A stretch of DNA of 31,447 bases from Clostridia bacterium (GCA_017542695.1 JAFXWT010000275.1:1-31447), one strand, 5' to 3'. Positions 8,457-17,171 are shown, counted from the first letter of the stretch. The notes: generated by a model from the letters alone, not told the origin. Program-made: numbers and translations.

Positions 8457-8485
8457 ATTATACTCAATTTCAGTGCACAAATCAA
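8457..8485 (-). promoter_or_regulatory. Promoter of the peptide-binding lipoprotein gene
   Basis: On the minus strand TTGATT (8485-8480), a 17-base spacer and a perfect TATAAT (8462-8457) predict a start near 8450, leaving a leader of about 87 bases. The leader contains the GC-only palindrome GCGCGGCCGCGC (about 8418-8429). The stretch 8486-8573 up to the UroD-like stop is AT-rich and holds only a weak 6-bp hairpin (8554-8570) without a T-run. Confidence 0.7.
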
Positions 8486-8573
8486 ACCGAAATTACGTTT
8501 TTTGCAATATTCGTTGATTAGCACAAATCGGGAATATAAATATTATATATTTTCACAATAAATCATTGTGTCG

Positions 8574-9578
8574 TCAGCCGATCTCTTTCAGCGCCTCGGC
8601 GATGGCGCGCACGTTTTCAAGCGGCGTTTTCGTCGGGAGTTCGCAGCCCGGCATGAACATCGCGCGGGCGTAGTCGACGCTTTTCGCAACATCGAGGATC
8701 GCCTGCTTTGTATGTTCCGCGGTCGCTGTGAACACGTCGGAAACGGGGTTGATGTTGCCGTTGAGCACGCATTTGCCGTTTGCCGATGCGAGCGCTTCTT
8801 TGAAATTGACCGCCGTGTCGATGTCGATTATCTTCGCGCCACAGCCGGCGGATATCGGAAGTATCTTCGACGTGTCACCGCACATGTGCAGGCGAGAGCC
8901 GATGCCGAGCTTTTCCATTTCGGCGTACATCTTTTTATGGCACGGGAAGATGTGTTCCTCGTACATCGAGGGCGAAAACAGCGACGCGACGGGGTCGGCG
9001 ACATAGATGTATTTTGAGCCGACGGCTCCGAGTTCCCGGATAAAGTCGAGCGCCGTTTCCGTAGTGATGTTCAGCAGCTCGTCGACGGCTTCCTCGTCGT
9101 CGTAGATGTCCATCAGGAGCGCCTCGACGCCGCGCACGTTGCCCGCGACGGTCGCCGGACCGACGCAAAGCGTCATCGGATACACGTCGTCGCAAATGGC
9201 ATTAGAGTACGCCGTCGCTTCTACGAGGTCGTACATACGGCGCACGTCCTTCGTTCTGAGCGGTTTCAGCGCAGAAACGTCGGAGATGTCGTCGAGCACG
9301 TATTTGCGCACCGTCGGAAGTTTGTCGGGGTAGAATTCAACAGTCGAGCCGAAGCCCTCCGCTTCGCGCGCGAGGTCGGACGCGATCTGCACGAAGTCGA
9401 GATCGAGGTCGTGCGCCGCTTTTACGGCGGATTCGGTCATAGCTTTATAGTCAAGGCAGTATTTGTCGACGCCGATACCCGTGTACTGCGTCACGACGCT
9501 TCCGACGATCGTAAGATTGGGTCGTCTGTCGGTCTTTTCTCCCGCAAGAAATCTGTCAAGTCTTTCTTTTGAGTTCAT
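8574..9578 (-). CDS. Uroporphyrinogen decarboxylase-family protein, MtaA/CmuA-like methyltransferase type
   Basis: This is a 334-residue TIM-barrel protein of the URO-D superfamily. It carries the His-X-Cys...Cys arrangement of the zinc-dependent corrinoid methyltransferases MtaA and MtbA: His231 and Cys233 in LHMCGD, and Cys312 in MPGCELP. True haem-pathway HemE enzymes lack this zinc site, so a methyl-transfer or related role is more likely than uroporphyrinogen decarboxylation. I take the ATG at 9578 because GGAGG lies seven bases upstream; a 13-codon longer frame has no ribosome site. It begins 19 bases after the GH38 stop on the same strand and is probably co-transcribed with it. No corrinoid protein or partner methyltransferase is nearby, so the substrate is open. 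Confidence 0.8.
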   Translation of the reverse strand: MNSKERLDRFLAGEKTDRRPNLTIVGSVVTQYTGIGVDKYCLDYKAMTESAVKAAHDLDLDFVQIASDLAREAEGFGSTVEFYPDKLPTVRKYVLDDISDVSALKPLRTKDVRRMYDLVEATAYSNAICDDVYPMTLCVGPATVAGNVRGVEALLMDIYDDEEAVDELLNITTETALDFIRELGAVGSKYIYVADPVASLFSPSMYEEHIFPCHKKMYAEMEKLGIGSRLHMCGDTSKILPISAGCGAKIIDIDTAVNFKEALASANGKCVLNGNINPVSDVFTATAEHTKQAILDVAKSVDYARAMFMPGCELPTKTPLENVRAIAEALKEIG

Positions 9579-9597
9579 GGTGTGCCTCCTATAAAAT

Positions 9598-12090
9598 TTA
9601 TCTTTCCATAAGGTCAACTTCTTTGACCTTTTTTGTTTTGATGTTCATGGAGATCGTTTTGATCTCGTATCCGCCGAGCGTGAACTCGCCCTTAAAATCT
9701 ATTGCGGGGAGCTTCAGCGTCGTTTTTCTTGTTTCGGCTGTCGGATTGAACAGACGGATGACGGAATCGTCGCTTTTTTCCGCTTTCTTGAACACGGCGA
9801 GGGTTATGACGTTATCCGAGAGCGACGCGAACGGTTTTATCGTGTTTTCAAGCGACTTTTCGCATCCCGTCGGGAAGAACGAGAGCGCCATCGGCGCTTC
9901 GGAAAACGCGCCCGCTTCGCGCTCGATCAATTCAAGACGCTCTTTTTCGTCGCCGCCGCCGATCACGAATTTGTAGTCGTGCTCGCCCTGATCGATGAAC
10001 GGGGAGAATCTGTCCTGCTCCATGATATACGGTTTTCTGACGGAGAAATCGCTCTTGCCCGCCGAGTATCCGGGCGAGCGGAGAAGGGTGACGCGATATT
10101 CGTCGCCAAGGAAGTCGGAGCCGTACGTTCCGTCGTTTATGACAGAGAGCGCGACACGGCCGTCGGAAACGACGTTCCACTTGTGGCTCACCATTTCATC
10201 GCCGTTGATTAAAAGATTTTCGCTGCCATACGCCGTCTGACCGATGAATTTGTCCGCTTTGACTGTTTTCAGCGACAGCTTCAGCATAGTCATTTTTTCG
10301 TTCCAATATACTTTTTCGGCAACGGTGAACGACTTGCCGCGGCGTGGGAAGATATATCTTCTTGCGATGAACGAGTGCTCGTACTTAAAGAGCGCCTCGA
10401 CGATGACGCGCACGTCGCCCTCTTCGATAATGCGGACGGGGTGCGGAGTCGATCCGTCGATGATGCCCGAGAATTTTGCCGCCTCGTCGGCATTCATGAG
10501 CGTAAATTCTCCCGCGACGTTACGGAACGATTTTTCCTTGTGCGCCCACGAGTTTTCGTCGTCCTTGATGGCAAGCGGAACGAGGGAGTTTTCAAAAAGA
10601 ACGTCCTTGCCGCCGACGCTGAACGAATCGACAAGTCCCGTTTTTGTGTTTATTTCAACGCGCATTTCCCCGTTGTCGAAAACATAGCTGTCGCCCACGG
10701 GCTGAGAGATCGGCGCAGGGTTCTTTTCGAGTTTTATCTTTATGTCGTAGCGAGACATCGCGCCTGCGGGAAGCGTTGCGCGGAACACGCTCTTGATGCG
10801 CCAGTCGACGTTGAAATTCGACATTTCGTGCTCGCGCTGCGAAGGTATCTCGACGCCGTCAAGATAAACGTGCGGCACGGAGTAGAGCTCGCGGTTTTTG
10901 TTCTGATCCGGGAGGTTGTATTCGACCTCGACGATCTCGGTAACTTCATACGGGTGCGGGTTATAGACGAAAACGGGTATTTCGCCGTCCTCGGCTTTCT
11001 TTCTGTCGGAGCAGAGAGCGAGGAACGCCTTGATCTTTTCCTGACGGAGTTCGATCAGTCCGTGTCCCGCGACCGCCTCGGCGTATTTGCCGACGGGCTC
11101 GACGCTCGATCCCGGAAGGATGTCGTGAAATTCGAGCCAGAGCAGGTCTTTTGTCGCGCGCTCGATCGCGTCGGCAGGGTAATCCGAAACGCTTGCCATC
11201 AGCGCGTGCGCCGCCATCTTTTCCGTCATATAAAGCTCGTTTTCAAGCTGACGGTGGATATGCTTGATGCGGCTCATCGTGGTGTAGCAGCCGGTGTAGC
11301 GCGGGTTCATAAGTCCCGAGTAATCGGGGAGTGTTTCCGACTTTTCAAGCTCGTCGAAATATTTTTCCGGAGTCGAATGGATCAGTTTGAATTCTTTCTC
11401 GCTTTTTGCGAGCGTCTCGATCTTTTCAAGGTCGATCCTCGACGGACCGCCGCCGTGGTCGCCTATGCCCCACAGCACCATTCCGACTTTTGCGCCGCGG
11501 TTTTTCTCCATCCATCCCTTGATCTTTTCGTCCGCTTCGCCGCGGTGCGATTCATAGGAGTTGTACGCGCGCGAGCAGGCGATCTTCGATCCGTCGAATC
11601 CGACCCAATTAAACTGCTCGCCGGGCAGATCGAGCATATCGGGCTCGGGGCGGCAGAAGATGTATGAGTCGTAGCCCGCTTTTTTCATAATGTCGACAAG
11701 GCCGCGCGAGTGGCCGAACGCGTCAAAGTTTATCGCCGTACGCGGCTCGACGCCGAATTTATCGAGGAAATAATACTTGCCCGCGAGTATCTGGCGGACG
11801 AAGCTCTCGCCCGACGGGATGTTGCAGTCGGGCTGCAGGTACCACCCTCCCATGATATGCCATTTGCCCGCTTTGACGAGCTTTCGTATGCGCTCGAAAA
11901 GCGCCGAATCGTTTTTTTCCACCCACTCGTAGAGCATAGCTTCGTTGTGGCAGAAAATGAAGCCGTCGTAATTCTCGCAGAAATCGGCGGCGACGCGGAA
12001 CGTCGACAGCGTTTCGGCAACGCCCTCCTCGACTTCCCACATCCAAACGGGATCAATGTGCGCGTTGCAGATGAGATGAAGATTTTACAT
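9598..12090 (-). pseudogene. GH38 alpha-mannosidase with stop codon TAA as codon 2
   Basis: The frame encodes a glycoside hydrolase family 38 alpha-mannosidase of about 830 residues. With the ATG at 12090-12088 as residue 1, codon 2 is TAA (12087-12085). The sequence then reads straight into the family N-terminus NLHLICNAHIDPVWMW, with zinc ligands His11 and Asp13. The nucleophile region NFDAFGHS (Asp123) and the GIGDHGGGPSR zinc-histidine loop are intact, and no other stop occurs to 9600. A GGAGG site lies five bases before the ATG, so ribosomes should start there and stop at once. The next in-frame ATG (12042-12040, 814 residues) lies after His11 and Asp13, so its product would lack two zinc ligands. 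A single T-to-A change, giving AAA, would restore the gene. It is a very recent pseudogene, a sequence error or a controlled start-stop. Confidence 0.85.
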
Positions 12091-12128
12091 TACGTCCTCC
12101 GTAAATGAAATAATAATATTACAAAATG

Positions 12129-12157
12129 ATTTTATCACGAAACGCGCGCATTTGCAA
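12129..12157 (-). promoter_or_regulatory. Promoter of the GH38/UroD-like genes
   Basis: On the minus strand TTGCAA (12157-12152), 17 bases, and TAAAAT (12134-12129) preceded by TGA form an extended -10 promoter. The 19-base segment 12147-12129 matches 17 of 19 positions of the motif at the divergent promoter (12217-12235). Confidence 0.65.
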
Positions 12158-12206
12158 TACTTTCCATGACAAAAAAAGACGCCTGAAAATTTTTTCGCGT
12201 TTGCTA

Positions 12207-12235
12207 TATACAAAAGGCGCGATTTGTGATAAAAT
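12207..12235 (+). promoter_or_regulatory. Promoter of the DUF4364-DUF4886 genes
   Basis: TATACA (12207-12212), a 17-base spacer and TAAAAT (12230-12235) with an upstream TGA give an extended -10 promoter with a weaker -35. The predicted start near 12242 leaves about 24 bases to the ATG at 12266, including the AAAGGAG ribosome site. Confidence 0.55.
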
Positions 12236-12265
12236 TTAGTTAAAACACAAAGGAGTGCGGCAAAA

Positions 12266-12838
12266 ATGGGTTTTCACTTCAAAGAAAAAAGGGACATCAA
12301 GACTTTTATTCTGTATCTGCTTATGCAGATCGACCGTCCGGTCGACATGGCGACGCTGAACGACGTCGTGATGCAGGATGATTTCGTCAATCAGTTTGAA
12401 TTCATGGACGCGCTTTTTGAGCTCGTCGCGTCCGGCGCCGTATCAAAGGAGATAACGGAGGAAAAGACAGTCTATTCCCTGTCGCCGAAGGGGCGCGTCG
12501 CCGCGGAAATGCTCGAAGGCGACCTTGTCGGAGTGATAAAGGAGCGCAGCGCGCGCTCGGCGATGCGGCTGCTTTCGTTTGAGCGGCGCGGCTCGCGGGC
12601 GCAGAGCAGGATAAACGAGGAAAACGGCAGATTCATCCTTTCATGCACCGTGACGGACAAGGACGGCGAGAGCTTTTCGCTCTCCGTTTCGCTCGATTCA
12701 CGGCGCAGGGCTGAAGTGATGAAGCGGAACTTCGACGAAAAGCCCGAATTCGTTTACCGCGCCATTTTAGGCGTGCTTTCGGGAGACATAAATTATCTCG
12801 CTGACTCGTGGATAGACGACGAGGACGCGGGAGACTGA
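12266..12838 (+). CDS. DUF4364 family winged-helix protein
   Basis: This 190-residue protein matches the DUF4364 family of Clostridia. Residues 1-80 fit a winged-helix fold: KRDIKTFILYLLMQIDRPV, then a turn and DFVNQFEFMDALFELVASGAVSKE, then a wing with the beta strand KTVYSLSPKGR. Residues 100-190 form a second alpha/beta domain. The function is not established; a DNA-binding regulator is the usual inference from the fold. The ATG has AAAGGAG nine bases upstream. The gene is divergent from the GH38 gene across a 175-base gap with mirrored motifs, so self-regulation or regulation of the mannosidase is possible. The DUF4886 gene begins 16 bases downstream. Confidence 0.8.
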   Translation: MGFHFKEKRDIKTFILYLLMQIDRPVDMATLNDVVMQDDFVNQFEFMDALFELVASGAVSKEITEEKTVYSLSPKGRVAAEMLEGDLVGVIKERSARSAMRLLSFERRGSRAQSRINEENGRFILSCTVTDKDGESFSLSVSLDSRRRAEVMKRNFDEKPEFVYRAILGVLSGDINYLADSWIDDEDAGD

Positions 12839-12854
12839 CATACGGAGGACAAAC

Positions 12855-13598
12855 ATGAACATACTCGCAATCGGAAACAGCTTTTCACAGGACGCGACGC
12901 GGTATCTTACCCAGATCGCCTCAAAACGCGGCGTGTATTTTCGCACGGTGAACCTTTACATCGGCGGATGCCCGCTCGTGCGCCACTACAACAATCTCAT
13001 CCACGACAATCGCGCGTATTCGCTCGAATACGGCGGCGAGACGACAGGTTTTTACGCGTCGATACGTCAGGCGCTCCGCGCCCGCAAGTGGGACGTGATA
13101 ACGCTCCAGCAGGTGAGCCACAAGAGCCCGCGCTACGAAACGTATCAGCCGTATCTCGACGTGCTCGCGGCTGAGTGCCGCGCCGCCTGCCCCGAGGCGA
13201 AGATATACATCCATCAGACGTGGGCGTATGAGGACGGCTCGGTCAAACTGTGCGAGCAGATGAAATACGCAAAAAGCGCCGACATGTTCGCCGACATCGA
13301 AAACGCCTACGACACGGCGGCGCGCGCCATAAAAGCCGACGGCGTGATCCCGTCAGGCAGGACGATGCAGAACATCATCGAGAGCGGGATCGTCGCGCAC
13401 CGCGACACGTTCCACGCAAATCTCGGCTACGGCAGATACGCGCTCGGCCTTACTTGGTTCGGAACGATTACCGGCGAGAGCGTCACGGACGACACTTTCG
13501 ATTCGCTCGACGAGCCCGCCGACGCAAAGATGCTGAAAACCGTGCGCGAATGCGCCGAGAGAGCGGTCAAAGAATATCGGGACAAGATTTATAAATAA
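12855..13598 (+). CDS. DUF4886 SGNH-hydrolase-like protein
   Basis: The 247-residue product begins MNILAIGNSFSQDA, the Gly-Asn-Ser/Phe-Ser start typical of DUF4886 proteins, where Ser9 would be the nucleophile of an SGNH-type esterase. A DVITLQQVSHKS block (about 75-86) supplies the oxyanion region, and HANLGYGRYALGLTWFGTITG near residue 190 resembles the C-terminal His block. No signal peptide is present, so it is probably cytoplasmic. Such proteins often occur with glycan-degradation genes and may deacylate sugars, but activity is unproven. The start has GGAGG seven bases upstream. The gene shares an operon with DUF4364 and ends at a strong double hairpin. Confidence 0.75.
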   Translation: MNILAIGNSFSQDATRYLTQIASKRGVYFRTVNLYIGGCPLVRHYNNLIHDNRAYSLEYGGETTGFYASIRQALRARKWDVITLQQVSHKSPRYETYQPYLDVLAAECRAACPEAKIYIHQTWAYEDGSVKLCEQMKYAKSADMFADIENAYDTAARAIKADGVIPSGRTMQNIIESGIVAHRDTFHANLGYGRYALGLTWFGTITGESVTDDTFDSLDEPADAKMLKTVRECAERAVKEYRDKIYK

Positions 13599-13603
13599 AA
13601 AAT

Positions 13604-13662
13604 CGGCTCCCTTTACACAGGAAGCCGAAAAAACCGTGCTGTACGCACGGTTTTTCTTTTTT
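13604..13662. terminator. Double-hairpin bidirectional terminator
   Basis: A first stem pairs CGGCT with AGCCG (13604-13627). A second, CCGTGC/GCACGG (13634-13639 with 13645-13650), has a five-base loop, A-run before and a T-rich run TTTTTCTTTTTT after. It ends the DUF4886 gene and, read on the other strand, the DUF362 gene. Confidence 0.85.
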
Positions 13663-13663
13663 C

Positions 13664-14545
13664 TCAAAATTCGACCAGTTCGTATTCCCTTGTGCCGAAG
13701 CCGAGGTCGGCGGCGGCCTCTATCGTGTGGATGCCGTGGCGCGATTCGACGCGCTCGATAAAATGCTTCTGTCCGGGGTCGTCCTTTGCGGCGTATATGA
13801 GGTCGATGCAAGCCTGATCTGCAGCGACCGGATCGAGCGACGACAAAATGCCGATATCCCGCATACACGGGTCCTCGGCGACGGAGCAGCAGTCGCAGTC
13901 AACGGAGAGGTTTTTCATCACGTTGACAAACGCCATATTGCCGCCGAAAAAATTCACGACGGACGAAGCGGCGTCCGCCATCGCTTCGAGAAATTCGTCC
14001 TGCGGAGCGGTTTTCGACCACACGACGTTCTGATCGTCGGTGCGCCCGCCCGAATGGATTATCGACTTGCCCGCGCTCGACGCGCATCCGATCGAAAGCT
14101 GTTTCAGCGCGCCGCCGTATCCGCCCATCGGATGACCCTTGAAATGCGAGAGGACGATCATGGAGTTATAGTTTTTCATATTTTTTCCGACGAGATTTTC
14201 CTTTATGACCTTGCCGTTCGGAATGTCGAGCTTCATGTCGGGACCCGTCGCGTCCATGAGGTCGAAGTTGAATCTGTCCCAGCCGTGATCGCGGATGAGT
14301 TTGAAGTGTTTGACCGTCGAATTGCGCGCGCCGCCGTATGCGGTGTTGCACTCGACGACGGTGCCGCCGAGTTTATGGATGATCGGCTGAAAGAAATCGG
14401 GGCGCAGATAATTCTGATTTCCCTCCTCGCCCGAATGGAGTTTTATTGCCACTCTGCCGCAAAGCTCTTTGCCGAGCAGCTCATATGCGCGGATGACGTT
14501 TTCGGGGGTGATGTTTCTTGTGAAAAATACCTTTGCTTTTTCCAT
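13664..14545 (-). CDS. DUF362 domain protein (possible iron-sulfur protein)
   Basis: The 293-residue protein matches DUF362: KVFFTRNITPENV at the N-terminus, RVAIKLHSGEEGNQNYLRPDF (about 31-51), GGTVVECNTAYGGAR, VLSHFKGHPMGGYGGALKQLSIGCASSAGK (about 132-161) and a C-terminal VDCDCCS cluster. Many DUF362 proteins carry extra ferredoxin-type clusters; this one does not, and its only Cys cluster is the CDCCS stretch followed by DPCM. The function of the family is not known. The start has AAAGGAG upstream. It lies 11 bases after the flavoprotein gene on the same strand, which suggests a redox role for the pair, but that is inference. Confidence 0.8.
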   Translation of the reverse strand: MEKAKVFFTRNITPENVIRAYELLGKELCGRVAIKLHSGEEGNQNYLRPDFFQPIIHKLGGTVVECNTAYGGARNSTVKHFKLIRDHGWDRFNFDLMDATGPDMKLDIPNGKVIKENLVGKNMKNYNSMIVLSHFKGHPMGGYGGALKQLSIGCASSAGKSIIHSGGRTDDQNVVWSKTAPQDEFLEAMADAASSVVNFFGGNMAFVNVMKNLSVDCDCCSVAEDPCMRDIGILSSLDPVAADQACIDLIYAAKDDPGQKHFIERVESRHGIHTIEAAADLGFGTREYELVEF

Positions 14546-14556
14546 GAAGTGCTCCT

Positions 14557-15174
14557 TTATCTTATAAAATTCGTCCTGATCGGCGGCTCCTTTTCGGGAA
14601 CGCCGAATTTTTCTTTTCCGAGCGCGATGCTCTTTATGAGAAAGACCATGTTGCGAGCGAGCGTTCTCATTGATTGCAGTCCCTCGCCGTCCTCGGCCGC
14701 TTCATCGGCGGAATTGCCGTGGATGCCGTTCCAATACTGCCCCGACGCGACGGGCATACCCGAAATGGTGAAGAATTTGTTGATCTCGTCAAACGTCGCG
14801 GTGATCCCGCCGCGACGCGCGGACACGACCGCCGCGCCGACCTTCATCGTCTTTGAAAAATGCGTGCTGTAAAAAAGGCGCTGGAGCACCGCTTCAAGCG
14901 TCGCGTTCGCCGACGCGTAGTAAACGGGTGAGCCGACGACGAGCCCGTCGCACTCTTCGAGCTTCGGCGCGAGCTCGTTCACTATATCGTCTATCGCGCA
15001 TCTGCCCGTTTTGTAGCACGACTTGCAGGCGACGCATCCTCGCACGGCAAGATGGCCGACGCGCACGATCTCCGTTTCAAATCCGTTTTCGATAAAGATC
15101 TTTTCCATTTCGCAAAGCGCGGTGTACGTGCTGCCCGCGGCGTGCGGACTGCCGTTTATCATCAGAATTTTCAT
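14557..15174 (-). CDS. Iron-sulfur flavoprotein / NADPH-dependent FMN reductase family
   Basis: This 205-residue protein has a flavodoxin-like fold starting MKILMINGSPHAAGST, whose GSPxxxGST loop binds the FMN phosphate. Cys47, Cys50, Cys53 and Cys59 (spacing CX2CX2CX5C) form the compact motif that binds a 4Fe-4S cluster in archaeal and clostridial iron-sulfur flavoproteins. GSPVYYASANATLE (about 81-94) is the second flavin loop. It likely moves electrons in the cytoplasm under anaerobic or oxidative-stress conditions; the partner is unknown. The start lies 18 bases downstream of the DUF1643 gene with GGAGG upstream. The gene lies between DUF1643 and DUF362, in what appears to be the murC-led transcript. 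Confidence 0.85.
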   Translation of the reverse strand: MKILMINGSPHAAGSTYTALCEMEKIFIENGFETEIVRVGHLAVRGCVACKSCYKTGRCAIDDIVNELAPKLEECDGLVVGSPVYYASANATLEAVLQRLFYSTHFSKTMKVGAAVVSARRGGITATFDEINKFFTISGMPVASGQYWNGIHGNSADEAAEDGEGLQSMRTLARNMVFLIKSIALGKEKFGVPEKEPPIRTNFIR

Positions 15175-15192
15175 GGTTCTGCCCTCCGTTTT

Positions 15193-15804
15193 TTATTCAA
15201 GTGTTGATATGTATTTTCCCATGTCGAAATCTTCGAGCGGGCTGTCTTTTTTGAGATAAAGCGGATGATGCGGATGTCCCGCTTTCGAGCAGGCGCCCGC
15301 TTTTACCCAGTGCGCGCCGTGTATTTTACCGAGCGCGACCATTTCCGTCATACATTTTTTGAGGTATCCGCGCCGCTCGACTATCGTTCCCCACGCCGCC
15401 CAGACCGTCGGACTTTTTCCGAGCGACAGCGCGTACTCAAACGCCTCCATGTTCTGACGGTGGAGATATTCGTTTTCGTCGCTTTCCATGTCGTCGGGGT
15501 CGGTCGCGCGCTGTGCGTAGACGTTGAACATGATAAAGCTGTCGTAGCCGTTGCCGAGGGCAATGCGCTCGACCGATTTTAATGTATTGTCCAGCGCGTC
15601 GGGCTTCGCTGTCGAAGGATTTATGCCGACGCAGATGAGCGGATTACACCCTTTCGTACCGAGGATGTAACGGTATTCCGTATAAAACGGCGGCACATAG
15701 AGCCAGCGCGACACGTCGTAATCCTTTGCCGCACCTGACATTTCGAGCGCCTCTCGGAACGAGAGCACGGCTATTTCCTTTGTCGAAGAGTTCGGCACGT
15801 GCAT
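15193..15804 (-). CDS. DUF1643 domain protein
   Basis: The 203-residue protein carries the DUF1643 signature: RWLYVPPFYTEYRYILG (about 33-49), ICVGINPSTAKPDALDNTLKSVERIA (about 57-82), FIMFNVYAQRATDPDDM (about 90-106), AAWGTIVERRGYLKKC and a C-terminal AGHPHHPLYL. The conserved NPSTA and HP-HPLYL motifs suggest a nucleic-acid or nucleotide-binding site, but no activity is established for the family. Its ribosome site GGAGG is formed by the last codons of murC, only two bases separate the murC TAG from its ATG, and translation is therefore coupled to murC. This pairing with a cell-wall gene is not one I recognise. Confidence 0.75.
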   Translation of the reverse strand: MHVPNSSTKEIAVLSFREALEMSGAAKDYDVSRWLYVPPFYTEYRYILGTKGCNPLICVGINPSTAKPDALDNTLKSVERIALGNGYDSFIMFNVYAQRATDPDDMESDENEYLHRQNMEAFEYALSLGKSPTVWAAWGTIVERRGYLKKCMTEMVALGKIHGAHWVKAGACSKAGHPHHPLYLKKDSPLEDFDMGKYISTLE

Positions 15805-15806
15805 GG

Positions 15807-17171
15807 CTAACCTCCGATAACGTCGGCGACGCGAACTACGGTCCCCGCGCCGAGTATCAGCACGGCGTCGCCGTCTTTTGCGAGCTCTTTTACGCGCGCC
15901 GCCGCCGCTTCATACGAAGCGGCGTATTCGCCGCCCGCGGCCTCGGCGAGCATCTTTGACGACACGCCGAGCGTGTCCGTTTCGCGCGCGGCGAAAATGT
16001 CCGTGAATATCTTTACGTCCGCGCCGCCGAAAGCGGTGACAAAATCGTCAAACAACGCTTTTGTGCGCGAATACGTGTGCGGCTCGAAAACGGCGATGAG
16101 CTTGCCGCCACACATCTCCCGCGCCGCCGCGAGAGTTGCCTCGATCTCTTTCGGATGGTGCGCGTAATCGACGTAGACTGGCGCGCCGCCGATATTTCCG
16201 CGCTTTTCAAAGCGGCGGGAGATACCGCCGAACGACCCGATCGCCTCCGCCGCGACGTTTTTGTCGACGCCGACAAGGTCGCAGACCGCAAGAGTCGCAA
16301 GCGCGTTGTATATGTTGTGCCGTCCGGGAACGGCGAGAGGTATTTTGTCTATGAACGGCTCGTCGCAGAACGTTACCGAAAACGACGCAAACCCGCCACG
16401 CATCTCGATGTTTTCCGCTTTGTAATCGGCTTCCTTTTCGATGCCGAAGGTGATCGGAAATTCGTTTTTGACGGCGCGCATCGCGCCCTCGTCGTCGGCG
16501 CATACGACGACCGAGCCGCCATCGTCGGACGAAATTTTCGCAAATTTCGCAAACGATCCGATCACGTCGTCGAGCGACGCGAAATAGTCGGTGTGGTCGT
16601 AATCGACGTTGAGAATGACGGCGACGTTCGGCGACGTCGACAGAAACGAATCCTTGTACTCGCACGCCTCGTAAAGAAACGCGCCCTCGCCCCTGCGGTA
16701 AGCGCCGCAAAGTTCGGGAACGTCCGCGCCGCACATGACGGCAGGGTCTTTTCCCGCGGCGAGCATGACGTGCGAGATCATCGCCGTGGCGCTCGATTTT
16801 CCGTGCGAGCCGGAAACACCGATGCGGACGCGGCGGTCAGCCATCAAAGCGTTCATAAACTCGGCGCGTGTGAGCGTCGGTATCCCTCCGTCGCGCGCGG
16901 CGATAAGCTCCGGATTGTCGCTTTTCACAGCCGCCGTGTAAACGATAAGGTCGCACCCCTCGATATTCGACGCGCGATGACCGACGAACACCCGCGCGCC
17001 CTCTTTTTCAAGAGCGCGTATCGCGTCGCTCTCCTCCCTGTCGGAGCCCGAAACTTTTTTCCCCTCGGCGAGTGAGTATCCTGCAAGAGACGCCATGCTG
17101 ACGCCGCCTATCCCGATGAAAAATATATGTTTTGCGTTTTTTACCGCCAAGTTGTTTGAATTTTTTTTCAT
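15807..17171 (-). CDS. murC: UDP-N-acetylmuramate-L-alanine ligase
   Basis: MurC adds L-alanine to UDP-N-acetylmuramic acid in the cytoplasm, the first step of the peptidoglycan stem peptide. The Mur-ligase layout is clear: N-terminal Rossmann domain with FIGIGGVSMASLA (18-30), ATP-binding loop GSHGKSS (121-127; GTHGKTT is commoner), EACEYKDSFL, NVDYDHTDYF, GRHNIYNALA, and a C-terminal DYAHHPKEI block typical of MurC. The ATG at 17171 gives 454 residues, the normal family length, and has a GGGGG site; a TTG nine codons earlier would also be open but lacks a site. It is the first gene of a minus-strand run with DUF1643, the flavoprotein and DUF362, and is divergent from spoVG. I see no convincing sigma-A promoter in the 200-base gap. 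Confidence 0.95.
   Translation of the reverse strand: MKKNSNNLAVKNAKHIFFIGIGGVSMASLAGYSLAEGKKVSGSDREESDAIRALEKEGARVFVGHRASNIEGCDLIVYTAAVKSDNPELIAARDGGIPTLTRAEFMNALMADRRVRIGVSGSHGKSSATAMISHVMLAAGKDPAVMCGADVPELCGAYRRGEGAFLYEACEYKDSFLSTSPNVAVILNVDYDHTDYFASLDDVIGSFAKFAKISSDDGGSVVVCADDEGAMRAVKNEFPITFGIEKEADYKAENIEMRGGFASFSVTFCDEPFIDKIPLAVPGRHNIYNALATLAVCDLVGVDKNVAAEAIGSFGGISRRFEKRGNIGGAPVYVDYAHHPKEIEATLAAAREMCGGKLIAVFEPHTYSRTKALFDDFVTAFGGADVKIFTDIFAARETDTLGVSSKMLAEAAGGEYAASYEAAAARVKELAKDGDAVLILGAGTVVRVADVIGG

Larger units (their letters stand above)
12129..12235. repeat. Inverted pair of 19-bp promoter-overlapping motifs
   Basis: GCGCGATTTGTGATAAAAT at 12217-12235 (plus) and GCGCGTTTCGTGATAAAAT at 12147-12129 (minus) differ at two positions. 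They are 69 bases apart, in inverted orientation, and each ends in the -10 box of its own divergent promoter. This could be a shared operator or simply two strong extended -10 elements. Confidence 0.6.

Noticed and set aside
8574..9578. HemE (haem-pathway uroporphyrinogen decarboxylase)
   Set aside because: The zinc His-X-Cys...Cys site and lack of other haem genes favour the MtaA/CmuA-like group.
10375..11667. 430-codon open frame antisense to the GH38 gene
   Set aside because: It mirrors the GC-rich codon pattern of the mannosidase, is rich in Arg, Asp and Val and has no ribosome site or family motif.
13727..14872. 381-codon plus-strand frame across DUF362 and the flavoprotein gene
   Set aside because: It crosses two well-supported minus-strand genes and has no recognisable domain.
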